Shown here piece by piece: positions 1 to 7,848 of a stretch of DNA of 64,000 nucleotides (its first letter is position 1; each line of letters opens with the position of its first letter). The notes beneath the pieces are model-generated. The model searched no databases, was not told where the DNA came from, and worked only from the letters and a program-made list of their open reading frames with translations. This DNA is from Pseudomonas sp. UBA1879 (GTDB lineage Bacteria; Pseudomonadota; Gammaproteobacteria; Pseudomonadales; Pseudomonadaceae): contig NZ_DDHJ01000016.1 of assembly GCF_002338065.1 (NCBI RefSeq), positions 145,716 through 209,715 on the forward strand, given 5' to 3'. The position numbers were made by a program, and so were the translations under genes.

Positions 1-1
1 C

Positions 2-112
2 GAGAAAATGGTGTTCGTGAACTTGGGCGAGGACGGCCTGCCGGCGCCACATGGCAAGACCGAGATCACGTACGTCAAAGATCAGTTCAAGGATGACGTG
101 ATCAACGAATGA
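2..112 (+). CDS. acyl-CoA thioesterase, C-terminal fragment
   Basis: Only the last 36 codons are in the window; the gene starts upstream and ends with TGA at 110-112. The readable C-terminus (EKMVFVNLGEDGLPAPHGKT, then EITYVKDQF) resembles the end of hotdog-fold acyl-CoA thioesterases of Pseudomonas, where a valine-rich beta strand is followed by a G-x-P-x-PH loop. The catalytic part is outside the window, so the assignment rests on this tail alone and is tentative. It points towards the minus-strand otnI gene. Confidence 0.45.
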   Translation, partial: EKMVFVNLGEDGLPAPHGKTEITYVKDQFKDDVINE

Positions 113-150
113 TCGGCAGGCTGCGTCCTTACCTCAGAACGACGCAAAGC

Positions 151-236
151 TGTGGAGTCGGCCTGCTGGCGAATGCTGAATGTCGCGCATCACGAGTGGA
201 TGATCCAACGCCTTCGCCAGCGAGCCGGCTCCCACA
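151..236. repeat. REP pair, family A
   Basis: Inverted pair of TGTGGAGTCGGCCTGCTGGC and its near complement (TTCGCCAGCGAGCCGGCTCC, ending CACA) separated by about 35 nt. Same family as the copies at 27128, 37507, 42641, 45516 and 58324. It sits between convergent genes. Confidence 0.85.
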
Positions 237-260
237 ATAGAACGGGGTACGCACGCTGGC

Positions 261-293
261 TGATCGTGCCCACGCCGAACGTGGGCACGATCA
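261..293. repeat. 14-bp perfect hairpin element
   Basis: TGATCGTGCCCACG (261-274), 5-nt loop, then its exact complement (280-293). It lies just past the otnI stop codon. There is no T-run on either side, so it is not a typical intrinsic terminator, although it could block or protect the otnI message end. Confidence 0.7.
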
Positions 294-307
294 AGCAGCA
301 GAGAACG

Positions 308-1099
308 TTACTCCGGGTGACTCGCCTTCCAGTCCCGCAACCATTGCAACCCTTCGCTTGTGTCGCCTTTCGGACGGTATTCGCAGCCGACCCAGCCGGT
401 GTAACCCAGGCGGTCGATTTCTTCGAAGATCCATGGGTAATTGACTTCACCCAGATTTGGCTCATGACGATCAGGCACGCCGGCGATCTGGATATGGCCG
501 ACGCCCGCGAAATCGCGGCGCAGTTTGCTGATCACATCGCCTTCGACGATCTGGCAGTGATAGAAATCGAACTGCACTTTCAGGTTGGCGGCGCCGACTT
601 CCTTGCACACCGCCTGGCCCTGATCCTGACGGTTGAGGAAGAAGCCCGGCATGTCGCGGGTGTTGATCGGCTCGATCAGCACCGTGATGCCTGCTTTCCC
701 GGCTTCTTCTGCCGCGTGGGCCAGGTTTTCCAGATAGACCGCATGGTGCTTCTCACGCACGTCTTCGCTGGGCAGCAGCCCCGCCATCACGTGAATCCGG
801 TCATTGCCCAACTCCGCCGCATAGTCGAGCGCCTTTTGGAAGCCGCTGCGGAATTCACTCTGCCGACCCGGCAACGAGGCAATCCCGCGTTCGCCCTTGG
901 CCCAGTCACCCGGGGGCGCGTTGAACAGCGCTTGAGTCAGGCCGAAGTCTTCCAGACGCAGCTTGATTTGCGCTGCAGTGAAGTCATACGGGAACAGGTA
1001 TTCCACACCCCGGAAACCATCCGTGGCCGCAGCGCCGAAACGGGCGAGAAAGTCGTGTTGCGGATACAGCATGCTGAGGTTGGCAGCAAAGCGAGGCAT
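308..1099 (-). CDS. otnI: 2-oxo-tetronate isomerase (hydroxypyruvate isomerase family)
   Basis: 263-residue TIM-barrel protein of the Hyi/OtnI group. N-terminus MPRFAANLSMLYPQHDF and the motif IEPINTRDMPGFF (about residue 140) are typical, and the acidic and histidine metal ligands of the xylose-isomerase-like fold are present (IEPIN, VQFDFYHCQ, CEYRPKG). Family knowledge: OtnI converts 2-oxo-tetronate to 3-oxo-tetronate, which OtnK then phosphorylates. Being with otnK, otnC and ltnD argues for this role over hydroxypyruvate isomerase. Start ATG at 1099 has an AAGGAG site 7 nt upstream. It is separated from otnC by 251 nt, unlike the tight spacing of the rest of the operon, so it may have its own promoter. 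Confidence 0.85.
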   Translation of the reverse strand: MPRFAANLSMLYPQHDFLARFGAAATDGFRGVEYLFPYDFTAAQIKLRLEDFGLTQALFNAPPGDWAKGERGIASLPGRQSEFRSGFQKALDYAAELGNDRIHVMAGLLPSEDVREKHHAVYLENLAHAAEEAGKAGITVLIEPINTRDMPGFFLNRQDQGQAVCKEVGAANLKVQFDFYHCQIVEGDVISKLRRDFAGVGHIQIAGVPDRHEPNLGEVNYPWIFEEIDRLGYTGWVGCEYRPKGDTSEGLQWLRDWKASHPE

Positions 1100-1350
1100 G
1101 TTGGTCTCCTTGGAAAGTCAGACGAAGGGCTCATTCGCAAGCCCCAAGGTTTGAGAACAGTGCTAAGCACATTCAAGTGCAGGGGTCGTCTCCGACGTTC
1201 AGGCCCGTCAGTTTAGTGAACAACGCTTCTGTTCCGCCTGTTTTTATCTTCGCCTGCCTTCGCTTGCCAGGTGTTCACATCGGCCCTTTTTTCCGACTGA
1301 ACCGCGTCGTGGGGAGACCACCGCAACAGCCTCATCACCCGCTCTGTGGA

Positions 1351-1989
1351 TCACCAGATCACGCCAAAGGTCTGCCGTAGCTCTTCCAGAGCTGCCGCGT
1401 CCAGCGGCTCAGGTTTAGGGTTGCTCATCAGCCACAGGCGCGCGGTCTCTTCGAGCTCTTCCAAGGCGTAAGCCGCCTTGGCGACAGAGCTTTCCCATAC
1501 CACCGGACCTAGCCGCTCAAGCATTACGCCGCGGACGCTGTTCGCCAGCTTCGCCACTTGTTCGGCGACTTTCGGTGAGCCGGGACGTTCGTAAGCAATC
1601 AGCGGAATGTGCCCGACTTTCATCACTTGATACGGCGTGATCGGCGGCAGAATGTCGTTCGGCTGCCAGACGCCCGCAAGGGTCAGGGCCACCAGATGCG
1701 TTGAATGGGTGTGCACCACGCCGCCGACCCCAGGGTTTCGGTCGTAGACCTCGCGATGCAGCATCAGTGTCTTGGACGGTTTGTCCCCTGACACCCATTC
1801 ACCGGCCAGATTGACCTTGGCGATGCCGTTTGGGTCGAGGCGACCCAGGCACGCGTCGGTCGGCGTGATCAGCCAGCCATCTTCCAGGCGCGCGCTGATG
1901 TTGCCCGCGCTGCCCACGGTGTAGCCGCGCCCATACAGCAGCCGGCCGATGTTGCAGATTTCCTCACGCAGTGTGTTTTCGGTACTCAT
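1351..1989 (-). CDS. otnC: 3-oxo-tetronate 4-phosphate decarboxylase
   Basis: 212-residue class II aldolase/adducin-fold protein. Visible signatures are GSAGNISAR (about residue 26), the zinc-binding pair in VVHTHSTH (about residue 93) and a late region before the acidic C-terminus. Family knowledge: OtnC decarboxylates 3-oxo-tetronate 4-phosphate to dihydroxyacetone phosphate, the last step of L-threonate or D-erythronate use. Its ATG overlaps the otnK TGA (ATGA, 1986-1989), which implies translational coupling. The fold is shared with fuculose-phosphate aldolases; the OtnK (DUF1537) neighbour is what makes OtnC the best name. Confidence 0.9.
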   Translation of the reverse strand: MSTENTLREEICNIGRLLYGRGYTVGSAGNISARLEDGWLITPTDACLGRLDPNGIAKVNLAGEWVSGDKPSKTLMLHREVYDRNPGVGGVVHTHSTHLVALTLAGVWQPNDILPPITPYQVMKVGHIPLIAYERPGSPKVAEQVAKLANSVRGVMLERLGPVVWESSVAKAAYALEELEETARLWLMSNPKPEPLDAAALEELRQTFGVIW

Positions 1990-3278
1990 TTGGCACCTCC
2001 TGCAAGCTGCTTTAGGGCTTTGTCAAAGAAGTCGCGGCCACCGAAGTTGCCGGATTTGAGCGCCAGTGCCAGCGGTTGATCGCCACTGCTGACGGTGGCC
2101 GGAACGCCCGGATCGATTTGCGCACCGATTTTCAAAAGGCTCACGCCCAAGGCTTGAACCACGGCACCGGAGGTTTCGCCGCCAGCCACCACAAAGCGTT
2201 TCACGCCCGCCTCCAGCAAGCCGCGAGCGATTTGGCCCAGCGCTTCTTCCACCAACGCGCCAGCGCGCTCGACACCCAGTTTTTGCTGCACGGCTTTGAC
2301 TTCTTCCGGGCTGCTGGTGGCGTAGATCAGCACGGTCTGGCCGGCATCACGGGCGAACGCCAAGGCGTCTTCAACCACCGGCTTGCCGTCGGCCAGCGCC
2401 AGCGGATCGATGCGCAGGGCGGGACGTTGGGCCTCCCGCCATGCCGCGACTTGGCCGTTAGTGGCCCCCGAGGCGCTGCCCGCGAGTACGACTTCGCCGC
2501 CTTCGACCTGCTCAAGCTGAGCCGCGTCGATGTCGCGCAATTTGCCCGCTTTGCGGAAGTTGCCTGGCAGACCGAGCGCGAGACCCGAACCACCGGTCAG
2601 CAGCGGCAGGTCGGCACAGGCTTCGCCGAGGGTGTACAGGTCGGCATCGGACAGCGCGTCGGCAATCGCCATGGTCACGCCGTCGGCGCGCAGCTCAGCG
2701 ATGCGGGCACGCACGCCTTCCACACCTTTGGCGACGCTGTCGTAGCGCAAAAGGCCGACTTTCTTTTCAGTTTGCGATTGCAACACGCGCACCAGATTGG
2801 CGTCGGTCATCGGCGTCAGTGGGTGGTTCTGCATGCCGCATTCGTTGAGCAGTTGATCCTGTACGAACAGATGACCACGAAAGATCGTGCGGCCATTTTC
2901 GGGGAACGCCGGACACGCGAGCGTGAAGTCGCTGTTCAGTGCCTTGAGCAAGGCTTCGCTGACCTGGCCGATGTTGCCTTTGGCAGTGGAATCGAAGGTC
3001 GAGCAGTATTTGAAGAAGATCTGCTCGCAACCACGATCGCGCAGCCATCGCAGTGCCTCGAGAGATTCCCCCACGGCCTCCGCGGCTGGCGTGGTGCGAG
3101 ATTTCAATGCGATGACGATGGCGTCGGCGTCCAGCTCGGCCAGGCTGTCTGCACTCGGAATGCCGATGCTTTGCACTGTGCGCATGCCGCCGCGCACCAG
3201 CATGTTGGCCAGGTCGGTGGCGCCAGTGAAGTCATCGGCAATGCAGCCCAATAGAGGGCGGGGAGTGGAAGTGCTCAT
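1986..3278 (-). CDS. otnK: 3-oxo-tetronate 4-kinase (DUF1537 family)
   Basis: 430-residue four-carbon acid sugar kinase. The N-terminal substrate domain carries the family signature GCIADDFTGATDLANMLVRG (residues 11-30). The C-terminal nucleotide-binding domain has LTGGSGLALGL and the glycine-rich VVAGGETSGAVVQAL (about residue 360). Known role: ATP-dependent phosphorylation of 3-oxo-tetronate at O4. The start ATG at 3278 has GAGGA 6 nt upstream, and that site overlaps the ltnD stop codon, so the two genes form one operon. Related DtnK kinases act with PdxA2; no pdxA2 is present here, which favours OtnK. Confidence 0.92.
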   Translation of the reverse strand: MSTSTPRPLLGCIADDFTGATDLANMLVRGGMRTVQSIGIPSADSLAELDADAIVIALKSRTTPAAEAVGESLEALRWLRDRGCEQIFFKYCSTFDSTAKGNIGQVSEALLKALNSDFTLACPAFPENGRTIFRGHLFVQDQLLNECGMQNHPLTPMTDANLVRVLQSQTEKKVGLLRYDSVAKGVEGVRARIAELRADGVTMAIADALSDADLYTLGEACADLPLLTGGSGLALGLPGNFRKAGKLRDIDAAQLEQVEGGEVVLAGSASGATNGQVAAWREAQRPALRIDPLALADGKPVVEDALAFARDAGQTVLIYATSSPEEVKAVQQKLGVERAGALVEEALGQIARGLLEAGVKRFVVAGGETSGAVVQALGVSLLKIGAQIDPGVPATVSSGDQPLALALKSGNFGGRDFFDKALKQLAGGAK

Positions 3279-3287
3279 GGCGATTCC

Positions 3288-4193
3288 TCAATCGTTGGCG
3301 GCTTTGGCGACAGGCAGGGTGATGCCCGGAAAGATCTTGATCACGGCGGCGTCGTCTTCGCGACCAAAACCTGCGGTCGAGGCCTGCATGAACATCTGGT
3401 GCGCGGTAGAAGACAGCGGCAGCGGGAATTTGCTGGCGCGAGCTGTGTCCAGCACGAGGCCTAAATCTTTGACGAAAATGTCCACAGCCGACAGCGGGGT
3501 GTAATCGGCCTTGAGGATGTGCGGCACGCGGTTCTCGAACATCCACGAGTTACCGGCGCTATGGGTGATCACTTCGTACAGCGCGTCGGCATCAACCCCC
3601 TCGCGCAGGCCCAAGGCCATGGCTTCGGCGCTCGCAGCGATGTGCACGCCTGCCAGCAGCTGGTTGATGATTTTGACTTTGGAGCCCAGGCCATGAACGT
3701 CGCCCAGGCGGTAGACCTTGCCCGCCATGCCGTTGAGAACCGCGTCAGCCTTGGCGTAGGCGTCGGCAGGACCGGACGTCATCATGGTCATCTGACCTGC
3801 AGCCGCTTTGGCCGCACCGCCTGAAATCGGTGCATCGAGGTACAGCAGACCCTTTTCAGTCAGGCGCTGGCCCAGCTCAATGGCGAATGGTGGCGCAACG
3901 GTGGCACAACCGATCACCAGACTGCCCGGCTTGAGAGCGGCAACGGCGCCGTTCTCGCCAAACAACACGGCTTCAGTCTGCTCGGCGTTGACCACGACCG
4001 TCACGATCACATCGCAGAGGGCGGCCATGGCGGCAGGAGAATCGCAGGCAACGCCACCTTCGCTGGCGAATTGCTCAGTCACGGCAGCGCGCACGTCACA
4101 GGCATGAACGTTGAACCCGCTGCGCAGCAGGGAACGGGCGATGCCCAGCCCCATCGCACCGAGTCCAATGACGCCGACATTCTTGTTGTTCAC
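3288..4193 (-). CDS. ltnD: L-threonate dehydrogenase
   Basis: 301 residues, the usual length of beta-hydroxyacid dehydrogenases. It has an N-terminal Rossmann motif VGVIGLGAMGLG, the substrate signature DAPISGGAAKAAAGQMT (about residue 120) and the catalytic-lysine region GSKVKIINQLLAG (about residue 170). The reading frame is open upstream to 4235, but I place the start at GTG 4193: AAGGAG lies 7 nt before it and the protein then begins MNNKNVGVIG as in the family. Known role: NAD-dependent oxidation of L-threonate to 2-oxo-tetronate. D-erythronate dehydrogenase (DenD) belongs to a different fold, so L-threonate is the better substrate guess. It is the first gene of the operon. Confidence 0.88.
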   Translation of the reverse strand: MNNKNVGVIGLGAMGLGIARSLLRSGFNVHACDVRAAVTEQFASEGGVACDSPAAMAALCDVIVTVVVNAEQTEAVLFGENGAVAALKPGSLVIGCATVAPPFAIELGQRLTEKGLLYLDAPISGGAAKAAAGQMTMMTSGPADAYAKADAVLNGMAGKVYRLGDVHGLGSKVKIINQLLAGVHIAASAEAMALGLREGVDADALYEVITHSAGNSWMFENRVPHILKADYTPLSAVDIFVKDLGLVLDTARASKFPLPLSSTAHQMFMQASTAGFGREDDAAVIKIFPGITLPVAKAAND

Positions 4194-4306
4194 GAAAGCT
4201 CTCCTTGGGTTGAGCGCCATTAGTGCGTCAGGCACTCGGACGGTATTTGTTTCGAGCTGTTAAAGATAGTGAACCTTTGAGCTGATAATGTGAAGTTATT
4301 TTTGAT

Positions 4307-4322
4307 TTAACAAATATTAACA
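4307..4322. promoter_or_regulatory. candidate operator: TTAACA direct repeat
   Basis: Two TTAACA copies start exactly 10 bp apart (4307-4312 and 4317-4322) in an AT-rich stretch upstream of ltnD and downstream of the regulator's terminator. DeoR-type regulators often bind short repeats at their target promoters. No matching -10/-35 pair is clear, so this is a guess from position and repetition. Confidence 0.3.
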
Positions 4323-4345
4323 TTGGTTGTTTTTTGATCGGACAC

Positions 4346-4371
4346 AAAAAAGCCCCGGGGATAGCCGAGGC
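4346..4371 (-). terminator. intrinsic terminator of the deoR-type gene
   Basis: Read on the minus strand: GCCTCGG, 6-nt loop, CCGGGGC, then six T. It follows the regulator stop codon (4489) after the REP pair, and separates regulator transcription from the ltnD operon. Confidence 0.75.
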
Positions 4372-4386
4372 GTTGCTATGTCGAGT

Positions 4387-4473
4387 GTAGGAGTGAGCTT
4401 GCTCGCGATTGCGGTGGATCTGTGACGCCTGCTGAGGCTGCTATTACGCAATCGCGAGCAAGCTCACTCCTAC
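4387..4473. repeat. REP pair, family B
   Basis: Perfect 27-bp inverted arms: GTAGGAGTGAGCTTGCTCGC followed by GATTGCG (4387-4413), with the exact complement at 4447-4473. It lies in the 3' region of the DeoR-type gene. Related copies are at 22830, 54271 and 63764. Confidence 0.9.
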
Positions 4474-4488
4474 AGAGTCTATCGTTGT

Positions 4489-5307
4489 TCAGCGCTTCTC
4501 CACCGACGCTAACATCAATTCCACCCCCTGCGCCCGGATGCTCTCCGCGGCTGCTTCTGCCAACCTGTCATCACTGATGATCGTGTCGAACTGCTCAAGC
4601 CCCGCCACTTTGTACATGCCAAACGTGCCGTATTTCGAACTGGTGGTCAGCAGCACGCTGCGCGACGCTGCTTGCATCGCTGCCTGTTTGACTTCGACTT
4701 TCAGGGCCGACGGTGTGGTGGTGCCGCGTTGCAAATCCCAGGAGCTGGTGGACATGAAGGCCACATCCGTCGCGAGTTGACGCAACGTCGCAGCAGCGAG
4801 GCCGCCCACGCAGGAGCGGTTTGGGTGGTCCAGCTGGCCGCCGGTATGAATCACAGCCACGTGAGTCGCGTCGGACAACGCATTCACCACGCCGAAATCG
4901 TTGGTGACGACGGTCATGCCAGACAGCGCGACGATATATGGCACGATTTCCAGCGTGCTGGTGCCCGCGTCCAGATAGACCGCCATCTCGGGGTGCAGCA
5001 ACCCTGCTGCAAGTTTCGCCATCGCTTGTTTATGCGGCAGCTCGACCACGGCTTTCGACTGGTGGCTCGGCTCACTGTGAACCTGACTGGCAATGCGCAC
5101 GCCCCCGGTCACCGAATAAGCACGACCGCTCTGTTCAAGCAGGGCGATGTCTCGGCGGATGGTCATGTGCGAGCAGTCGAACATCTCCATCAATTGGTGC
5201 ACGCTCAGCACCTGATGCTTGCGCAACTGGCGCAGCATCAGCTCCCTGCGCTGGTCGGGAATCATGGGCGCTGCACCACTGACGGTGGTGTCTTCTTCGC
5301 TGGACAT
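4489..5307 (-). CDS. DeoR/GlpR family transcriptional regulator
   Basis: 272 residues. N-terminal winged helix-turn-helix (about residues 18-75: LMLRQLRKHQVLSVHQLMEM, then MTIRRDIALLEQSG) followed by the DeoR sugar-phosphate sensor domain with the phosphate-binding segment VYLDAGTSTLEIV (about residue 112) and the late SSKYGTFGMYKVA segment. The start ATG has AGGAG 6 nt upstream. It lies directly upstream of, and in the same direction as, the ltnD-otnK-otnC-otnI operon but is separated by a terminator and a REP pair. I infer that it controls that operon, probably as a repressor released by a phosphorylated pathway intermediate. Confidence 0.85.
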   Translation of the reverse strand: MSSEEDTTVSGAAPMIPDQRRELMLRQLRKHQVLSVHQLMEMFDCSHMTIRRDIALLEQSGRAYSVTGGVRIASQVHSEPSHQSKAVVELPHKQAMAKLAAGLLHPEMAVYLDAGTSTLEIVPYIVALSGMTVVTNDFGVVNALSDATHVAVIHTGGQLDHPNRSCVGGLAAATLRQLATDVAFMSTSSWDLQRGTTTPSALKVEVKQAAMQAASRSVLLTTSSKYGTFGMYKVAGLEQFDTIISDDRLAEAAAESIRAQGVELMLASVEKR

Positions 5308-5519
5308 TCAGGCTCCTGAGGATCGACTTACCGCTACGGTGGCTGGCATCTTAGCCAATCGTTCGGGTTGTGGCAGCACCGAGAAATACCCAGCGGTTCG
5401 CCTGCGCAGGACCTCTGCTGTCATGGAGAATCCCTTATCCTCGGGGGCCACTGGGTTTAGGCGGTCGTTCAGGCTTACGCGGCCCCGACAAAAAATATCC
5501 GAGCAGATAAGGAGATGCC

Positions 5520-6359
5520 GTGCTGGCGACAACGTTGGTCTTGCTTGCGGCGGTGCTGCATGCCACGTGGAACACCCTCATCAAATTCAGCGCAGAGCGT
5601 CTGCTGGTGATTGCCAGCATGGACGTGGTCGCCTTCGGTTTATCTGTCTTCGCCTTGGGATTTGTGTCGCCCCCGCCGCTCGCTGTCTGGCCATGGCTGG
5701 TGGCGTCGGCGTTGTTTGAACTGCTGTATCGCGCGCTGTTGATCAGAGCGTATCGGGTCGGCGATCTCGGGCTGGTCTATCCGCTGATGCGCGGGCTGTC
5801 GCCGTTAGTGGTGCTGGCGCTGAAGCTGATCTTCGCCGGCGAGCACCTGACGACTCAGCAGATCCTGGGCATTCTGCTGATCCCCTGCGGCATGGTCTGC
5901 CTGTTGTGGCAGGGTGGAGGCGGCGACCGTTTGCCGTGGTCGATGCTGCCGGTGGTGGGCCTGATCGGGCTGTGCATCGGCTTCTACACATGGATCGACG
6001 GCCAGGCGCTCAAGCGTGGGGTTGCAGCGCTGGATTACCTGGTGTGGCTAACGTTCGTCAGTGCTTGGCCGTTTCCGTTGTTGGCCGTGGTCAACAAGCG
6101 TCCTGCATTCATGCTGTTCTGGCTTGAGCAGTGGAAACTGGGGTTGATCGTCGGTTTCTGTGTACTGGCCAGTTATGCGTTGGTGCTGTGGGCGATGCAG
6201 TTGGGTTCGGTTGCTGAAGCGGCTGCGTTGCGTGAAGTCAGCGTGGTGTTGGTGGTGCTGTTCGGCATGCGTTACCTGAAAGAACCTTTCGGCCGTCCAC
6301 GGCTCTTAGCCTGTGGGCTGGTGCTGCTCGGAATGCTTCTGATGAAGCTCAAAATTTGA
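5520..6359 (+). CDS. EamA/DMT-superfamily transporter
   Basis: 279-residue very hydrophobic protein with about nine to ten membrane segments and two EamA halves. It begins MLATTLVLLAAVLHATWNTL; the HATWN motif is typical of one EamA branch. The GTG start at 5520 has TAAGGAG a few bases upstream. Inner-membrane metabolite or drug exporter; the substrate cannot be told from sequence. It is followed after 15 nt by the MAPEG gene and may be co-transcribed with it. Confidence 0.82.
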   Translation: MLATTLVLLAAVLHATWNTLIKFSAERLLVIASMDVVAFGLSVFALGFVSPPPLAVWPWLVASALFELLYRALLIRAYRVGDLGLVYPLMRGLSPLVVLALKLIFAGEHLTTQQILGILLIPCGMVCLLWQGGGGDRLPWSMLPVVGLIGLCIGFYTWIDGQALKRGVAALDYLVWLTFVSAWPFPLLAVVNKRPAFMLFWLEQWKLGLIVGFCVLASYALVLWAMQLGSVAEAAALREVSVVLVVLFGMRYLKEPFGRPRLLACGLVLLGMLLMKLKI

Positions 6360-6374
6360 AAAAGGATGATGTCC

Positions 6375-6761
6375 ATGACCGTTGCCTTCTGGTGCGTGTT
6401 GATCGTGATTTTGCTGCCGCTGGTGTGTACCTCGATTGCCAAGTTCGGCGGTGGTGGATTCCGCATGCGCGACAATCATGACCCCCGGGATTTTCTCGAC
6501 AGCCTTGAAGGATTCCCGCGTCGTGCCCATGCCGCGCAGCAGAACAGCTTTGAAGCGATCCCCGGCTTTGCCGCTGGCGTGATCATCGCCCACGTCGCCG
6601 GGGTCGCTCAGCTGGTGACCATCGATGTGCTGGCGGTGTTGTTCGTGACCAGTCGGCTGCTGTACATCATCTTTTATCTGGCCGACCTGGCTGCCTTGCG
6701 CTCGCTGGTGTGGTTCATCGGTCTGGCACTGGTGGTGGCGCTGTTTGGCGTCTCCGTCTGA
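6375..6761 (+). CDS. MAPEG family membrane protein
   Basis: Small integral membrane protein of about 128 residues with three to four hydrophobic helices. The MAPEG signature is clear: NHDPRDFLDSLEG, then RRAHAAQQNSFEAIPGFAAG, then TSRLLYIIFYLADLAALRS. ATGs occur at 6366, 6369 and 6375; I choose 6375 because AAGGA lies 8 nt before it. Bacterial MAPEG proteins are related to glutathione-dependent microsomal enzymes, but the function of this branch is not established. Confidence 0.85.
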   Translation: MTVAFWCVLIVILLPLVCTSIAKFGGGGFRMRDNHDPRDFLDSLEGFPRRAHAAQQNSFEAIPGFAAGVIIAHVAGVAQLVTIDVLAVLFVTSRLLYIIFYLADLAALRSLVWFIGLALVVALFGVSV

Positions 6762-6833
6762 GTGTGATGGCACCTTGGTTTTTTTCCTGCGCACGCAGAT
6801 ACTGGCCGCCATGTTCTAAGCATCAGAGCCGCC

Positions 6834-7325
6834 ATGAAATCGAAGAGCGTTGCCGTGGAAAAATCGCTGAAGTCATCGATCCCGAAAACCGTAGGCCTGA
6901 TGCTGGTGGTTTGCCTGACGCTCAGTGCATGCGGCGGGGAAGGTCCGGGCACGCCGCTGGCGCAGCGCAAGGCCATCTTCAAGCAGATGCTCAAGACCAG
7001 CGAAGACACGGGCGGCATGCTACGTGGCCGCTTACCGTTCGATGGCCCGACATTCGTGGCGGGCGCGGCGAAGCTCGATGCGTTGTCCCACGAACCGTGG
7101 AAGCATTTTCCGGCGGTAAAAGAGGCCGGTCACACGAGTGCAAAGGACGCAGTTTGGGAGCGGCAGGCACGTTTTCAGGCGTTGGCCCGAGCCCTCGAAG
7201 CGCGGACGGGAGAGTTGGTGGTCGCCACCCAGACCCTTCAACTGACCCCTGCCAATATGATCCCGCCGATGAACAACGTCGAAGATGCCTGCGACGCGTG
7301 CCATAGAGAGTTTCGCAACCACTGA
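6834..7325 (+). CDS. cytochrome c' family lipoprotein
   Basis: 163 residues. The N-terminus has a basic stretch, a hydrophobic core and the lipobox LTLSAC (Cys near residue 33), so it is probably a lipid-anchored periplasmic protein. The C-terminus has a single heme c site CDACH (about residue 156), the position expected for the four-helix cytochrome c' family. Those proteins bind NO or take part in electron transfer and stress responses; no specific partner is visible here. Downstream genes are convergent. Confidence 0.8.
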   Translation: MKSKSVAVEKSLKSSIPKTVGLMLVVCLTLSACGGEGPGTPLAQRKAIFKQMLKTSEDTGGMLRGRLPFDGPTFVAGAAKLDALSHEPWKHFPAVKEAGHTSAKDAVWERQARFQALARALEARTGELVVATQTLQLTPANMIPPMNNVEDACDACHREFRNH

Positions 7326-7374
7326 CGCTGAGCTGGCTCCTACGGCCTTCGGCCAGAATCAAACGCTGCTGCTT

Positions 7375-7791
7375 TTACTCGTCTTCGTCAGGCTGCAACT
7401 GTTCGAGTTTCTGCTGTTCGTCCTGCAATTCCTTGCGCGACTCGGCCAGTTTGTCTTTGCGCTTGTTGATCTTGTCGGGATCGCCTTTTTTCATGGCTTT
7501 GTCCAGATCGGCCTGGCGAGTGCTGACTTCACGTTTGGCATCAAGCACTTTCTTTTCCTGTTCTTTGAGCAAGCTCGCGTCTGTGCAGTTGGCGCTGACT
7601 TCGCTCAAGGCCTTTTCGAGCCCCGCTTGCTGATTGCTGTTGCCGGCCGCCTTGGCCTGTTCGATCTGAGCGTTGATGTCCTGGCGCTTGGCGGCGCAGC
7701 CGGTCAGTGCGGGCGCTTGTTCGGCGGCGAGTGCTGGGGCGGCCAGCAGACCGCATGCGGCGAAGACGATAATGGGCGACAAAAACTTCAT
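7375..7791 (-). CDS. DUF1090 periplasmic protein (YqjC-like)
   Basis: 138 residues with a cleavable signal peptide (MKFLSPIIVFAACGLLAAPA, then LAAEQ). A conserved Cys pair follows (GCAAKRQDI and SANCTD), then a long highly charged coiled coil to an acidic tail. This matches DUF1090, a periplasmic family of unknown role linked by name to E. coli YqjC. SD GAGGA precedes ATG 7791. The ligB terminator ends just upstream, so it has its own promoter. Confidence 0.8.
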   Translation of the reverse strand: MKFLSPIIVFAACGLLAAPALAAEQAPALTGCAAKRQDINAQIEQAKAAGNSNQQAGLEKALSEVSANCTDASLLKEQEKKVLDAKREVSTRQADLDKAMKKGDPDKINKRKDKLAESRKELQDEQQKLEQLQPDEDE

Positions 7792-7803
7792 GACGAATCC
7801 TCA

Positions 7804-7839
7804 AAATAAATACCCGGCCAGTCGATACGGCTGCCCGGG
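7804..7839 (-). terminator. intrinsic terminator of ligB
   Basis: On the minus strand: CCCGGGCAG, 9-nt loop, CTGGCCGGG (one G-G mismatch), then TATTTATTTT. It starts about 10 nt past the ligB stop codon. Confidence 0.7.
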
Positions 7840-7848
7840 GCATGATGA

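Noticed and set aside
152..1216. 354-codon plus-strand frame antisense to otnI
   Set aside because: Shadow frame beginning inside a REP pair; otnI has the family motifs and a good SD.
1100..1350. Remnant of a transporter or small gene between otnC and otnI
   Set aside because: No frame here gave membrane segments or recognisable protein sequence.
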